This document shows, piece after piece, positions 1 through 12,330 of a DNA stretch of 64,000 bases. Position 1 is the stretch's first letter; every line of letters starts with the position of its first letter. The position numbers were made by a program, and so were the translations under genes. Below the pieces are notes generated by a model. It was not told where the DNA came from. It ran no database searches and saw only the letters and a list, made by a program, of their open reading frames with translations. This DNA comes from Calliopum simillimum (Eukaryota; Arthropoda; Insecta; Diptera; Lauxaniidae), in contig OX638371.1 in the NCBI GenBank assembly GCA_951812925.1, forward strand, positions 115,591,124 through 115,655,123. The letters run 5' to 3'.

Positions 1-700
1 ATGCGTCGTATTCTTTGGTCCTTACTTGCCACATCAAATTGGAGCGAGCAAGATAGTGCGATTTTCTGCGGCGACAACGACAGTCAGTTGACTGTACGCA
101 TACATGTGTGTTTAACTTTCAAGCCTACCAATGCCGCCGTAAATAAAGAAGAGGAAGCCTTTGCTAGCCAAGCCAAGCCACCAAATGAAACAATGGTCAA
201 GCAACAACGAACTAACGAATTCAGAATGTTGTTGCTCCTACCAGATTTTCAATTTTGCTGCATCGTCGTTGTTGCTTACGACCAAACAAATGAACGAAAG
301 ACTCCACACACACTGGAGAAGGCATCCATCCACAAGTGATGGAGGAGCTCTCCTTCTTTTCAAACAACAACAACTACAATACGAAAGACTCAAACAAAGC
401 GTCCAGCATCTACAAATCATAGCGACTAGCGGCGACATTGCAATTTGGGAATGGTCGAAGGAAGAAAACTTGCAAGTGGATTAGAGTGCTGCGATCTTGT
501 TGACAAGTTTGTGAAATTGGTTGGGTTCATTCCAATCTTTTGAATTGGTTTTTGAGAACTTTTGATTTTGTATAAATATTTGTATGTACTAGATCTATCG
601 CAAAAAATAAAAATGAGAAAAACCTTGCTCTCAGTGGCAAAAAAGTTTCCTTTTAGTGTAAGTATCAAGCATATCTCTGAAACTATTTGACATAGGTGTT
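1..700. other. Unassigned AT-rich DNA
   Basis: No gene or known element is recognised here. An open frame of 112 codons runs from the window edge on the plus strand, but it is rich in CAA/TTG-type runs and shows no domain. It is probably chance. Confidence 0.5.
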
Positions 701-1690
701 CGCATCACTTTATCTGAAAAACAATCTATTTCAGAGATATGACAAATTTGTTTTATTTAAGAATGAGTGAATTTAGTGGCCCCTCCCGTTTTTATTGAAC
801 ATTTTTTGCCCAGTGCCAATTAGATATGCATCAAATCTCGTTTATCTCAGTCAAATATTTTCAGAGGTACGAAAAATTTCGGGTGGAGGGGCATGGCGCT
901 GCCCATTTTTTTTTTTTTTGAATATTATTTACTCAAGTATTGTTCATATATGTACTAAGTCTCATCCTCCTATGTCAAATAGTTTCAAAGATAGGATTGA
1001 TTGTTTCCTTATTTTCATATAAATAGCGTTTTTCTGACCTTTAACGGCCTGGGGGCACGGTCAAATATGTTCTGATCGGGACCAAATATTTTTCGCTTAG
1101 TTTCTATACCAATTAGACCAAAATAAGAACAGAAAAAAGTACTGCTTTTTTATCAACTAAGTACCTTAAATTGGTTAAACACTATTACAGTGCCACATTC
1201 CGTTCGCTTCACTTTACCTGAAGTCTAATCTTATTCATATGCGCCAAATAGTTTCAGAGATTTGACAAATTTGTATTTTAGAAGGCGGGAGCGTGGCACA
1301 ACCCATTTTTTATTGAAAATTTTTTCCCAATTACATATGTACCGAATATCATTCCCCCGAGTCCAGTACTTTCAAAGATACGACGAATTTTGAGTGGAGG
1401 GGCGTGGCATCTCCCAGTTTTTTATTCAATACAATTTACTCAAGCATTGTTCATATGCATACCAAATCTCATCTTTCTATGTCAAATAGTTTTAAAGATA
1501 GGACTGATTCTTTCGATTAAAGCCGAATTTTTTTCATACGTGTATAAAAAGCGTTTTCCCGACCTTCAACGGCCTGGAGACATAGTCAAATATTTTCCGA
1601 TCGGGCCCAAAATTTTAATGCTTGATACTTACACCAACAGGAAACTTTTTAGTCTCTGGGATCAAGGTTTTTCTCATTTTTAATTTTTCC
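700..1690. repeat. Diverged GGCGTGGC-type tandem repeat (left locus)
   Basis: At least four related units are visible, near 775, 885, 1284 and 1397, with local spacing of about 110-113 bp. Each carries a GGGGCGTGGC-like core, a run of T, a TTTATTGAA-like stretch and a 'CAAATAGTTTCAAAGATA'-like segment. A roughly 500 bp block is duplicated: the pieces near 885 and 1397 both continue into 'CGACCTTCAACGGCCTGG'-like sequence. A similar tandem block lies in the opposite orientation at 46.0-46.5 kb. Such segments are common in dipteran DINE-1/INE-1-like repeats. The family assignment is inference. Confidence 0.55.
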
Positions 1691-1925
1691 CATATAACAT
1701 ATGATAATATGGTCTAATCGTATGTTATGTACGTAAAAATCGAACTCTTAAAAGTTTTTGTGCGAAAGTTTTTATTAAACTTTTATACAAAAAGACTTAA
1801 AAAAAACTTTTATTAAGTAATAAAAGAAGAAAAAACTCTTAAAAAGAAGTTGTAAAACTGAAAATAAAAACAAAGCGTGTAACTTAGTTAACGTGAAAGG
1901 AGTGAAACATATATTTGAAAAGAAG

Positions 1926-2165
1926 TCGTGGTAAGTAGATATTCTTCTTCTAAGTAGATATTCTTCGATTTGCGTATGAAGTCTTCGGATGAACTTCAGA
2001 AACCTTCACGTATCCCAGGAAATGAATCAATTAAAGGTTGTTGATAGTCCGCCACAGTTCTTTTTCCTCTAATATTCTTCGATATTCTTCGTTGTAATTA
2101 TAAAGCCTTCAGGTGTCCCATTACCTAAGGAATTTCATCAGAATAGCTTGTATATCTTGGGAATT
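1926..2165. repeat. ATTCTTCG repeat, first locus (about 1.5 diverged units)
   Basis: This carries the motifs 'GATATTCTTCG', 'TATGAAGTCTTCGG', 'TCCCAGGAAA' and 'GTTGATAGTCCGCCACAG' in the same order as the tandem block at 43.32-43.79 kb. The two loci are therefore the same repeat family, 41 kb apart. No coding potential is seen. Confidence 0.6.
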
Positions 2166-2224
2166 ACATCCTGTAACGAAAAGTGTTGCCAAAAAAGAGA
2201 AGCAAAAAAAAAAAAAAAAACTGG

Positions 2225-2365
2225 TAAGGGTGTAACCTTTGGCCTGGCCAAACATTAAATACCTTACACTGCAGTATTTTGAAAATGTTGCTTATATGGG
2301 AGGTGCCACACCCTCTAGTTCGAGTTCACCCAGTTTTTGCTCAGAGCTTGCATTTATAGTTATTG
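2225..2365 (+). mobile_element. DINE-1/mini-me-like Helitron fragment, 5' part
   Basis: The first 140 bp or so match, with few changes, the start of the more complete copy at 53.93 kb: 'TAAGGGTGT', then 'GGCCTGGCCAAACATTAAA', a CTGCAG-like site, and 'TATATGGGAGGTGCCAC'. Homology fades near 2365, so this is a 3'-truncated fragment. Assignment to DINE-1-like Helitrons rests on the features of the fuller copy. Confidence 0.6.
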
Positions 2366-3117
2366 GTTGCACTCTAAACATTTATGTCACTGGCAAAAAC
2401 AACAATATAAAAATGTGTACAGCAGCTCAAAATGCCGACTAGAGACACACAGCGATAGAAAAAACAACAACAAGCATTACGCGTTCGAAACGCAAATATC
2501 CAACCGAGTAGATTTGATGTTCCAGAAAAAATACAAAAACTATAAGAAAAATATACATCCGTATATTGTCCAAGCAACATTTTCCAGCGTCGTTGTCATG
2601 GGGCACACAAACATTCGGACACAAAACTGAATTGTTCTAATGGTACGCGTACCATATATATCTCTCGATATAGAAATTGGTTATGGCCAATATGATGATG
2701 ATGATGATGGTGAGGTTGATGATGTGGCAGCACCTAAGGCACAATCGAAGGGTTATCATTCACATGCAACAACACTGCTGTTGCAGTTTATATTGTTGGT
2801 TGGACAATTTCCATTTTGACGCTGCAGCATTCAAGAGTAGCATTGGGGGTGGTAATAGTGGAGTTGTCTTGGGTCTTAGTAATTCGAAAAAAATGTGGAG
2901 CCTCAGTTTGTTAAAATTAAAAAACTATTTCAAGTTGTTTCTAATATAATATCGCATTTAATAAATGGGAAATGTTCCCGGGAATTTGGGAAATCTCTGT
3001 ATGTAACCGAGCGAAGTTAGTAAGAGATTTTATATCACAGATACTAGGGGAAAACAAACCAAATTTCGGATCGACCACTATCATCAATCGATTCTAATGA
3101 AAACTTTTATTTCGTTT
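2366..3117. other. Unassigned DNA between two DINE-1-like pieces
   Basis: No gene is recognised. It holds a short (ATG)n run at about 2692-2710 and several CAA-rich patches. The segment near 2960-3117 may be the outer end of the minus-strand repeat that follows. Confidence 0.4.
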
Positions 3118-3556
3118 TCCAGTCTGGATGTCTGTTGGTCCGTTGAAATTATTTAAATATTTTTTGGGAGATTATTCGATGAAATTTAGTACACTGCCTT
3201 CGTCGTCAAAGTTAGCTCGTTTTATTGAAAATGAGCGAAATCGGTCAACGGACATACAAAAAATATTTTCTAAATGCAAACTTTTCACTACAATGCAACC
3301 AAAATACACATAAATTCCTACTAGAGCAAAACTAGACGATCTCGAACAAAAGGGCGTGGCACCTCCCATATGAGCAAAACCTTCAAAATGTTTTACTTTC
3401 GAGATAATCCAAATAAATTTCACTCAGATACTGAAAACAGTAAGTGCAAGATCTGAGCAAAAGCTATGAGAATTTAGCCAAGAGGTCGTGGCACATACCC
3501 TACAAGAATATTTTTCAAAATACTGCAGTGTAGAGTATTTAGTAACACCCTTATTA
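3118..3556 (-). mobile_element. DINE-1/mini-me-like Helitron fragment
   Basis: Read on the minus strand it begins 'TAATAAGGGTGTTA' at 3556, passes an 'ACACTGCAGTATTTTG' site and two GGGCGTGGCACCTCCCA-type boxes (one with GAGGTCGTGGCA), and reaches 'GAGCGAAATCGGTCAACGG'. A degenerate GTCT/GTCC run lies at its inner end, where the 53.9 kb copy has a GACAGACGGAC microsatellite. This order matches the plus-strand copy at 53.9 kb. It faces the fragment at 2225-2365. Confidence 0.6.
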
Positions 3557-4260
3557 GGTATTTTTATTTTATTAAAATTGTTTTTTTTTTTGTTTTTAAA
3601 GTTGTCTTTAAACGCTAAAATAAAGTTTTTAAAAATTCAATAAAAATTTTTAGGGTTGCCACTTTGTTATTTTCGAAAATTTTGATTAAATCTTACCTTT
3701 TTAACTAAATTGAAATTTTTAATTTCGGAAAGGCTCAAATAAACTTTTTTTACATTTACAAAAACTTTCAGGGCTGCCATCTGGTTTTTTTGTTAGGTTT
3801 TACTTAGACCATGCATATGAAAAATAAAATAAAATTTTAGATTGAAAGGTAATTTAACCGTATTTGCAACCAAAGATTTCAATTAAGTCAAAAAATGTAT
3901 GATTTAAGCAGAGTTTTGGATAATAACCAAGTGGCAACCCTAAAAATTTATGCTGGATTTTTAAAAAGTTTATTTAAGCGTTTTAAGGCTAAAATTTAAT
4001 CTTATGGTTCAAGCCAGTGTTCTTCAACCTTTTTTTACCGGCGATATAATTTCGCGGACCAGCTTTATATATATATATTTGCATCTTACGTGGGCCGCCA
4101 AAAAACCGCTGCAGACCGATGATTGAAGATCACTGGTTTAAACAAAACTTTAGAAAAATATGGCTACCCTGAAAATTTTTGTACAACTTTCAAAAAGTTT
4201 GCAGAAATTATGGCCATCATATTCTACTACATATCTTTAATTAACAAAAAAAAAAAAAAA
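3557..4260. repeat. GGTTGCCA hairpin repeat, copy 1
   Basis: The block contains 'TTAGGGTTGCCACTTTG' followed by 'TTATTTTCGAAAATTTTGA', and later the inverted counterpart 'AACCAAGTGGCAACCCTAA'. It is therefore a loose foldback. The same motifs in the same order occur at 55.32-55.71 kb. A small hAT-type element is inserted at 4015-4135. No reading frame of note. Confidence 0.55.
4015..4135. mobile_element. Small hAT-type (Charlie/Tip100-like) MITE
   Basis: The 121 bp element starts 'CAGTGTTCTTCAACC' and ends with the reverse complement of 'CAGTGATCTTCAATC'. The interior has 'CGCGGACCAGC' and 'GTGGGCCGCC', which resemble internal motifs of widespread hAT-Charlie/Tip100 elements. Its flanks are GTTCAAGC (4007-4014) and GTTTAAAC (4136-4143), a 6-of-8 match expected for an old 8 bp target duplication. 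It has no coding capacity. Confidence 0.65.
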
Positions 4261-4326
4261 TATAACAAATAGATGAGGACAAAACATGAAATGTTTTGGT
4301 TAATTTTTCTGAAAATCTACCATATA

Positions 4327-4838
4327 AAGGGTGTTTTTTAAAGCCTGTTAGAACTTAAAAATGTAAAAAATAACACAAAAAATTAAATTTTCATGAAATT
4401 TTTTTTTTTTTTTTACTGTACGTATACAAATCAGCATGAATGGACGCATGCTTGAACAGCGCTACGAAAATATCCAAATTTAAGATGATTTCGAGAAATA
4501 GACCTGTCAATTGGCCTCCAAAGTTGTGCGATTTGGCACCTCTCGATTATTTCCTGTGGGGCTATGTGAAGTTACTTGTTTATGCTGATAAACCAGCAAC
4601 AATTGACGCATTGTTCGTGGTATACGTGACATACGGCCAGCAGTGCTCGAAAAAGTGGCTCTAAATTGGAATGCGCTTCGTCAAGAACAGCAGCGGTGCA
4701 CATATGCCCGAAATCATTTTCAAATGATATTTCCATGTATTGATCTTTCGCATAAAAAAAAAGAAATTCTTGATTACAATTTAATTTTTGAGTTATTTTT
4801 TACAATTTCATGTTCTATTGGGCTCAAAAAACACCCTC
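4327..4838 (+). mobile_element. Internally deleted Tc1/mariner element with intact ends
   Basis: The termini are inverted: AAGGGTGTTTTTTAAAGCC on the left and, reversed, GAGGGTGTTTTTTGAGCC on the right. TA dinucleotides lie just outside at 4325-4326 and 4839-4840, as Tc1/mariner target duplications require. At 512 bp it is less than half the usual mariner length of about 1.2-1.3 kb. The remaining coding part is the C-terminal end of a transposase, annotated separately. It is non-autonomous but could have been mobilised in trans. Confidence 0.8.
4440..4725 (+). pseudogene. Mariner-type transposase, C-terminal remnant
   Basis: In an intact element this enzyme would cut and paste the transposon in the nucleus. 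The frame from 4440 reads NRPVNWPPKLCDLAPLDYFL and then WGYVK with VYADKPATIDAL, typical of the third catalytic block of mariner-like DDE/D transposases; the aspartate in PLDYFLWG is the likely third acidic residue. The frame is lost after about residue 57. The continuation, LEKVALNWNALR with a YARNHFQMIF ending, lies in another frame from about 4643. There is thus at least one frameshift or small deletion near 4610-4645. The helix-turn-helix domain and the first two catalytic aspartates are absent. It cannot encode an active enzyme. Confidence 0.8.
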
Positions 4839-5277
4839 TACATACATATATATTTCTTCGCATGCCACGCCCTCTTCTTGGCACTACAAAAGGATGAACT
4901 ATGTGAAGATAGCAGTATGTAAGATATATTAGTGCACAAATTTGCTCCCTGCCAAAAGTAATTACAATATCTCTTTTGTTACGAACACATCCGGAAAGAA
5001 TGGAAAAAACTGCATCCATATATTGATTGAATTAGAAAACAACAACCGGCAGACAGCAGCAGCATCGTCATAAAATACGAGGAAGGGTAACTCTCTATCC
5101 GTGCAACCAGCTCAAGTGATTTCCCATACATTTTGCATAAATAAACCTTGCAAATTCTATATATGTAAGTATATGTTTATATATATACGAGAGTATATCT
5201 TATATAGTTAGTTAGTATATTCAATTTGATTTTTCTTTTGTTTTTTGCACTCCAATATTTCTATATTGCAGACTTGA

Positions 5278-5298
5278 CAGCAGCAGCAGCAGCAGCAG
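5278..5298. repeat. (CAG)7 opa-type microsatellite
   Basis: Seven perfect CAG units are followed by CGACAGCG. No surrounding frame looks coding. Confidence 0.85.
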
Positions 5299-6309
5299 CG
5301 ACAGCGCGCCAATATTCCCTAGGTGCGTCCTGTCCATTGGCCATATTTTGTCAAAGGTAGGTGGTGCCTTCGTTTCCTGTTTTTAAGTTTATTTACTTAG
5401 TTTTCGCTCTTTTATTATTATTTTTTTTTGTGTTCTTTTCATTTTAGTTTTTAATTTCTAATATTTTTTCTTTTTGTTGTTGTTTTTTACAATTTTTCTT
5501 TTAATTTTTTATGTTCGGATTTCTGCTGTTGTTGTTGTAGCAGCAGCATTTTTCAATATTTCTTCACAGTTGCGATTCATCAGAAGGGGGCATCTCTCTG
5601 GTACGTCAACTTCAATATTGCAATTTTTCTTTTTTGTTGTTGTTTTTTTCACCATTTTGTTGTTATTGGTGTGCGAATGTTGGTAGTAGTTTTTACAAGG
5701 AAAGATGGCTGCTGTTTATTGTTGTTTTTATGGTTTTAGTACCTGCAAGTACCCGTAGTGCAGGACAAAAAAAAAAAACTAAATGGAAAAGAATTATTTG
5801 CTTTCTATTTTTTTGCATTTGAATGATTTTTTTTTTCTTTTTGTTGTCAATCGAAAGTCGTCGTAGGTGATATGCAAATTTTTTATTGATGCTTCGAAAC
5901 ATCCAAACACCAAACATCTCTACGCGCGTTATACGAAATATGAATTTCGTATGCGACAACTGGACATTGAATTCGGGAAAGTGGAGGAAATCGTTGCCTC
6001 TCTGGTAGAATAACATTTTTAAGTTTATAGAAAAAGTAACGAACTCATTTCGCCTTTCGAAAAATGATTAAGAAGTTCTTTCGGGGATCCTTTTCGGTTT
6101 TGTATATTTTCAAAATATTTATATATGATTAGCAAGGGAGAAAGGACTGACGTATGTCCTAAAAGTCACTGCAAATAAGAAAAAATGGGGCCCAGCTCGA
6201 ACCTAAGCAATAAAAACAGGCACTCTGATGAGAATTAACTCTTTTAGAGCGTCGTACACTGTTTCAAAACCCTTAAAAGCTGGTCATGATATTTTTGAGA
6301 CGAAATTTT

Positions 6310-6520
6310 TTATCCGAGGGTTTTTTTGGGGTTGCTGATTACAAAGCTGATGTTAGATTTTTAAAAAACAAAATGGTGGATTCAAAATGGCGGATGATTT
6401 GAATAAATATTTAATCAAATCCAACAAAAAATTTACTCGGAAGTTTTTGGGGTCACTGATTATGAATCTGGTATAAGTTTAAAAACAAAATGATGGACTC
6501 AAAATAGCAAAAAAACCACA
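6310..6520. repeat. Two diverged tandem units, period about 121 bp
   Basis: 'TTTTGGGGTTGCTGATTAC' at about 6325 recurs as 'TTTTTGGGGTCACTGATTA' at about 6446. Each is followed by an 'AAACAAAATGGTGGATTCA'-like and 'CAAAATGGCGG'-like segment. A weaker relative may lie near 14.3 kb. No product is expected. Confidence 0.5.
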
Positions 6521-9119
6521 CTTCCACAATTTTTTAATCTTATTTAAAAATGTTTTTCAAAACTTTAACTTTTGGCAGAGTTGTTTTTAACGGTAAATTG
6601 ATCTACATTAAAATGGGTCTTGTATTTCTTTATCGTATAAGCTGTATAACAATATAAAAATTTCATCATTTCGGGCGAGCAACACCTCGTATTAATACTT
6701 GGCAAGAAATATGAGATTAATTTTCCTATGGGCGCCTCAGAAAAGTTCGGGTCAAACAAAAAAGTCTAAAAAAGGCACCCCAATTTCTTTGTATGTGTTA
6801 GAAAAGGTTTAAATTTTTTTAAGTCAAAAAAAATTTTGGCGGTACGTCGCGGTATTTATTAGTTCTGGGCTTTTTTCATAACTATTGCTAACTGATTTCG
6901 TGAAATAATTTGATTTTAAGTAAATCACAATCATCAAAAAAGTATAAACTTTAGCAAGTTTTGAAATTAAATGTTCGATACGTATAGTACTCTCTTTTAC
7001 AAAGAGATTCCATATTTAAACATTCAAATCGGTTCAGTTTTACAGTAACGACACAATTTTTACGGTGAACACTTAATTTTTATTTTCAACTAACAAAAGT
7101 TTACGTCTTTGAAGAGTACTTTTGGAGAGATCACAAGAGCGTTGTAGGAATACCTGTATCTTTCTTATCGATTTTTTGAGGTCTATGAATATCAGTTAGA
7201 CAATACAGTCCATAAAATGTTAATTTAAAACAACTTTTTTTTCCGAATTTTGGCCAGTTTTTATGGATTAAAACCAGTGCATTGCGCAGTCTCTCCATGA
7301 CTCATTTTTCGAAAAGACGTTGCAAAAATAAATTTTGGTGTGGATCTCTTAAGTAACTCTGATATTTGCATCGAATAGAAAATTTTTCGAGCTAAATAAT
7401 TTGAAAATTTTAACCCATTCGAGCCAGTGGCTTGGTTTATACAGCAACCCAAGGTTGGGTAAATTTTGAAGTCAGCGAAAAAATACTTCATATTTAGGTT
7501 GAAAACCGTTTTAAGGAAAATAATTTTTTCTTTTAATAAAAGCATTATTGGTCTTGTCTAATAAAACTGAGTAACAAAATACATTTTTTTCAAACTTTTC
7601 ACAGAATACCTTATAAGTTTTGTTTTTAAGACATTGCTTATCGTAAACTTTAAGCTTTTAGTTGAATAAAAAAAAAACTTTAGATTTCTTTGAGCTAGGG
7701 CTGCTACACAACTAATAACTGTTTATCTCTAAGCTTGTACTCCGAAAACTGACTGCCAATATTTGCCACTCTTTGTGTTAGAGCCACTTTTATGGAGAAA
7801 CCTATGAATATAAAAGCTTTTTTTAACGAAGTATTAGGTTCAGAAGATTGTATTTTTAATATGGTTTTTGTCGATTACAGCACCATCTAGGCCGAATAAA
7901 AAAAAGCCATATTTTTACGTTAAGTCCCAATCTGCATTAAAAATTGGGGGTTTCCATATAAAACTTAGAAGTTGTCCCCGGCCCGCTTCCGTTGGAAGCT
8001 AACAGGGGTTCATGATTGGTATCGTTGAACATATCTCTTTAAATTATTGGACAAATCAAAAATCAAAAAAACATTGGTCTTCACCTTGCAATGCAATCTA
8101 AACGAAATTTGGTGTCATAATATCTTAAAGAACTTTCTATCAAAATCTGAAAACATAATTAAAATATCTTAAATGTTCAGAAATTATAACTTTTGCAACT
8201 AGAAAAGCTAAAACGAGCCACCATGCGACGGCCCTGAATGTATAGTGGTATATTTTAATACCCGACGACTAAAAGTTGTAATATTCAGAAAGAAAAAAAA
8301 AAACTTAAGGCTGGAAAAGATTTTTTTTTAAGGCTCAACTCCAATATTGTTCGAAGTTTTAAGTGCAAGCAATTGAAAAATTTATATATCTTGTACGATG
8401 TGAAAATATATATATAGTCGATACTCTGTGAAAGAAAATAATATCTGACATTTGACCCTGTTTTCCCTCTAAAAGTTACAGCACATATACTCGAACATTA
8501 TATAATAATTTCTTATGAGAAAACTTCTTGGATAAATGGTCACAAATGTAGGTTATTATAAAAATACGGGAAAGACGGACGTTAGAGTTAAAAAATATAT
8601 CTATATAATGACGATAAATGGCAACCTATGCCTTCTCTGCATAATATCTCAATGTACATATCTATAATTTTACGAATTATTACGGTTGATATAAGTACTC
8701 GAACACAAAAAGACAAGATAAATTGGTAAAAAAAAAACAACTTTCGAAGTAAATTAAAAAACAAGCACGGTGATTTTCTAATAAAAAAAGTCTTTTGACA
8801 TGCAACTAGGATTTTAATAATATAAGTTCAATGAAAAACAATGCTAGCAAGAATATTCTGCTGAAGATATTTTGTAGGATTTCAACATTTTCAGTAGCTA
8901 ACGGTGACCAAAAAAGAAAAAAAAAAAAATGATTTCCAAGGTAGAGCGTTTCATGCACCAATGAATCTTTCAATAGAAATTTTCCTCTTCTTAGTATATT
9001 GCCTAAGCGTGACATATGTCAAGTGCTGTTATAGACAGGGTTGCCATAGTGAAGTGCACTATTCAAAACATTGTAATGAAAAAAAAAAAAAAATAATAAA
9101 TTACAAAATTCGGTCAATA

Positions 9120-10492
9120 GTACAGTCATTTGGTAGTTTTACCTGGAAAGTTTTGCGGGATTTTTGCAAGTGAGTTATTTTGTGGATTTCGATGTGCTCT
9201 TTCCGAATTTCAACTTTGCTATCTCGAGTCGTGTTCGCTCGCGCCGCCATATTGGAAAAATGGCATCCAAAATCAGTTTTTTACAAATATCTCTTTAATA
9301 TTTAGAGAAAAATATTGTGGGACAATATTGTAGCTCACAAAATTTTCTATAAAAATGACCTATTAATATTGTTCATACGACTTATAACTCAGGAGATATT
9401 CTAATTGAAACTTTGAAAAAATAAGTAAATTGTGCATGCCGCTTATGAGTAGGCATAGTGATGTGTTGAGTTTAAAATTACGATAACTCCTGAACGGTGA
9501 GCCACAGGGTTAAAGTAAAAACATTTATTAATAGAGAATCACTTCCACTACAAGCTACATATTATTTCTTTTTCACATCACATATAGTTTATGAGATATT
9601 TTTTCAGCAAACGTAAAATTTAGAAAAAAAACGTTTTTTCAAAATAGCTCCAAAACCGTTCGTCTTAGAAAAAAAAATTTACATACATTTTGTAGAACGT
9701 TTAATTCCCTATAAGGGCCTCTTCGAATTGTTTTTTTGTCAGGCTTACCCTTCATAAGATATTGTGACTTAAAAATCATTCAAAATTGTACATAGCAGGG
9801 AGCATAGTACAATATTAAATTTTGAATGATTTTCAAGACCCCATATCTCATGAACGGTAAGTCTAACGAAAAAACAGTTCGAGGAGAGGGAATTGAACGT
9901 TCTACAAAATGCGAGAACATTTTTTTTTCCAGAACGAACCGTTTTGGAGATTTTTTGGAAAAAGGTTTTTTTCTAAATTTTAGGTTTGTTGAAAAAATAT
10001 CTCATAAACTATAGGTGATGTGAAAAAGAAATAATATGTAACTTGTAGTGAAAGTAGTTCCCTATTAATAAATGTTTTTACTTTAACCCTGTGACTCACC
10101 ATTCAGGAGTTATCGTAATTTTAAACTCAACACATCACTATGCCTACTCATAAGCGGCATGCACAATTTACATATTTTTTTTAAATTATGAATTAGGATA
10201 TCTCCTGAGTTATAAGTCGTATGGATACAATTAATATATCATTTTTATAGAAAATTTTATAAGCTACAATATTGTGCCACAGTATTTTTCTCTAAATGTA
10301 ACCGTTAAAGAGATATTTGTAAAAAACTGATTTTGGACGCCATTTTTCCAATATGGCGGCGCGAGCGAATACAACTCGAGGTAGCAAAGTGAAATTTTGA
10401 AAGAGCACATCGAAATCTACAAAATGACTCATTTGCAAAAATCCCGCAAAACTTTCCAGGTAACATAATTTTATTCTCCCAAATGATTGTAC
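9120..10492. mobile_element. Long foldback element, arms of about 680 bp
   Basis: The left arm from 9120 ('GTACAGTCATTTGG', then 'ACCTGGAAAGTTTTGCGGG') returns inverted at the right end ('CCCGCAAAACTTTCCAGGT', then 'CCAAATGATTGTAC'). The arms pair almost end to end, meeting near 9806 where 'AAAATCATTCAAAATTGTAC' faces its inverse. Differences are scattered substitutions and short indels. TA lies immediately outside both ends (9118-9119 and 10493-10494), compatible with a Tc1/mariner-type target duplication. No transposase frame remains. Transcription across it would give a long hairpin RNA. The parent family is unknown. Confidence 0.8.
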
Positions 10493-10617
10493 TACAAAGG
10501 GAATAGCTGAAAGTGAAAATTTCTTGAAATTATGGGAAATTGTTGATTGAACACCTTTCTGGAACTTCTGTTAATGTTTCGAGATACACTATCAAATATA
10601 TTACAAAAATTTTTAAT

Positions 10618-10819
10618 CCTTACGAACCATGATCGGATAAAAATTGTCAGATTTTTAAGCTGCGATATGTAAGTTCATAGAATAAGTCTATTCAAGTGGC
10701 AAAAGCAATGCCACACATGTTATCAACTAAACGCTACTAATTCTACATCATCAAGAATGGACTTATTCCACTTTCATAAGAAAAACAAAAGAAATTTTAT
10801 CCGATAATGGTTCGTAAGG
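10618..10819. mobile_element. 202 bp MITE with TIRs
   Basis: The ends are CCTTACGAACCATGATCGG and, reversed, CCTTACGAACCATTATCGG, each followed by ATAAAA. The interior also pairs partly ('GAATAAGTCTATTC' against 'GGACTTATTCC'). No clear target duplication is visible and no coding sequence is present. Confidence 0.65.
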
Positions 10820-12242
10820 GTTCCTAACTTGTAAAATAAAGTAGGTTTTCGATAAAGATATAGAGCACGAACTTTTTCAAATGTATAGTGCATATAAACT
10901 AAATTGAAGAGAGTCAAAATTTTACAATTTAAGTCTTCGGCGTATTTAACTCAACTTCTTTTAGTTTGATCGGAACAAATAATTAACCTTTGGAAACGGA
11001 CTAGCCGTTCTCTTTACAGAACAGTTGAAGTGAAGTCATATTCAGGAATACGGTATTTTTTTTTACAATTACGGCAACACTACACGAGCGATTAGTTTTT
11101 ATTTTATTTTGTTAGCTCAGCACACTCAAAGCAATCGAGATAAATTTGAGTCGTTTAAATCGTAATTTTTAACTGTCAAATAGTGATTATATGAAGTTGA
11201 TGTCAAAATACTTATGTCACGAAAAAGATATTTTAGCAGAAAAAAAGAGCAAACGGTAAACTACAAAATATTTACGACGCATATAGCAGTAAATATGGTC
11301 TTTCTTTTGAGCATCATTTTCGCACTATTATTTGACATTTTAACCAAAGCAACGTTCGGTAGTCACAAATAGATTTTGTCAAAATAATTATGCCGACCAG
11401 TGTATTTTCAAATCATGGTATATAAATAAGATAAAATCGTTCTCTCTGTAAACGAAGTAAGGAAAATTTCATTCTGGACTATTTTTCTCTTAAGCTTTCG
11501 GTTGAATCTTCTTAAAGTCTCTGGAATATAGTATATGTTGATTTATTGAGAGAACGGAATTGGAGTAGGTAGTAATGAAATCTGAGAAATCTTCTGAGCA
11601 AATCTGCTCATGGATTGCTTGGCCTCAAAAGAAACGAAAATAATTTCATGATCACATCAATCGTATCAAAAGGTCTGGTGAAACCTGATATAATCCAATA
11701 GCTAACAATATTTAAAGTTCCATTTGGCAACCCTAGCAACAAATTACTAGAGTAAGACAAGCGAAAGGATTGACATGAACACAGCGTCAAGGAAGGTGCA
11801 CTCAAGGCATTTTTGAAATTGCAAAAAAAAAAAAAATTTACAAAAAAAGAAATCTGCGCCATTAACTTTTTTTATTGCCGCTGCACAGTAGGCTTAAAAA
11901 GATACATTTTGTTTTCGAAAGGACAAAGCAGAAAAAAAACACGCACTCACACACACAACACACAGCTGCATATAAAAGAAAACTAATTTTTTGTTGCAGT
12001 AGTTGTTGTTTTATCCTTTTTGTCGCAAAAAGAATCAAAAAAACCATCCAATATTGGACACATCCCATGTGCGAAAAAAGACAAGTATTCACAAAATGTG
12101 TAAGAAAGAGAAAGAATTAATGTTGGCAAGGATGTCAAAAGGAGGAGATGGTGCAAAAAAAAAGCGAACAGAAACGAAAAGAAAAAAACTGAAAGAATGA
12201 CCACCGCTGGGTACAGCGAACAAGCGAAAGGCTTAGGAAACA

Positions 12243-12330
12243 TGCAGCAGCAGCAGCAGGACATGCGACAATTTCTGCTATTTTTTGGACAACAACAACA
12301 GCAACAAGAAGAGTTAGCCCGCCGCAAGAG
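12243..12330. repeat. CAG/CAA runs (opa-type)
   Basis: (CAG)5 at about 12243 is followed by CAACAACAACAGCAACAA at about 12290. A 54-codon frame from ATG at 12197 reads through both and would give a Gln-rich peptide ending at 12361. Without homology it is not called a gene. Confidence 0.7.

Larger units (their letters stand above)
4839..9117. other. Unassigned AT-rich DNA with short repeats
   Basis: No gene or complete element is recognised. It contains (CAG)7 at 5278-5298, several TTG/TTTTTG runs at 5.45-5.75 kb, and a diverged tandem pair at 6.3-6.5 kb that is listed separately. Open frames here are short and dominated by F, K and L. Confidence 0.4.
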
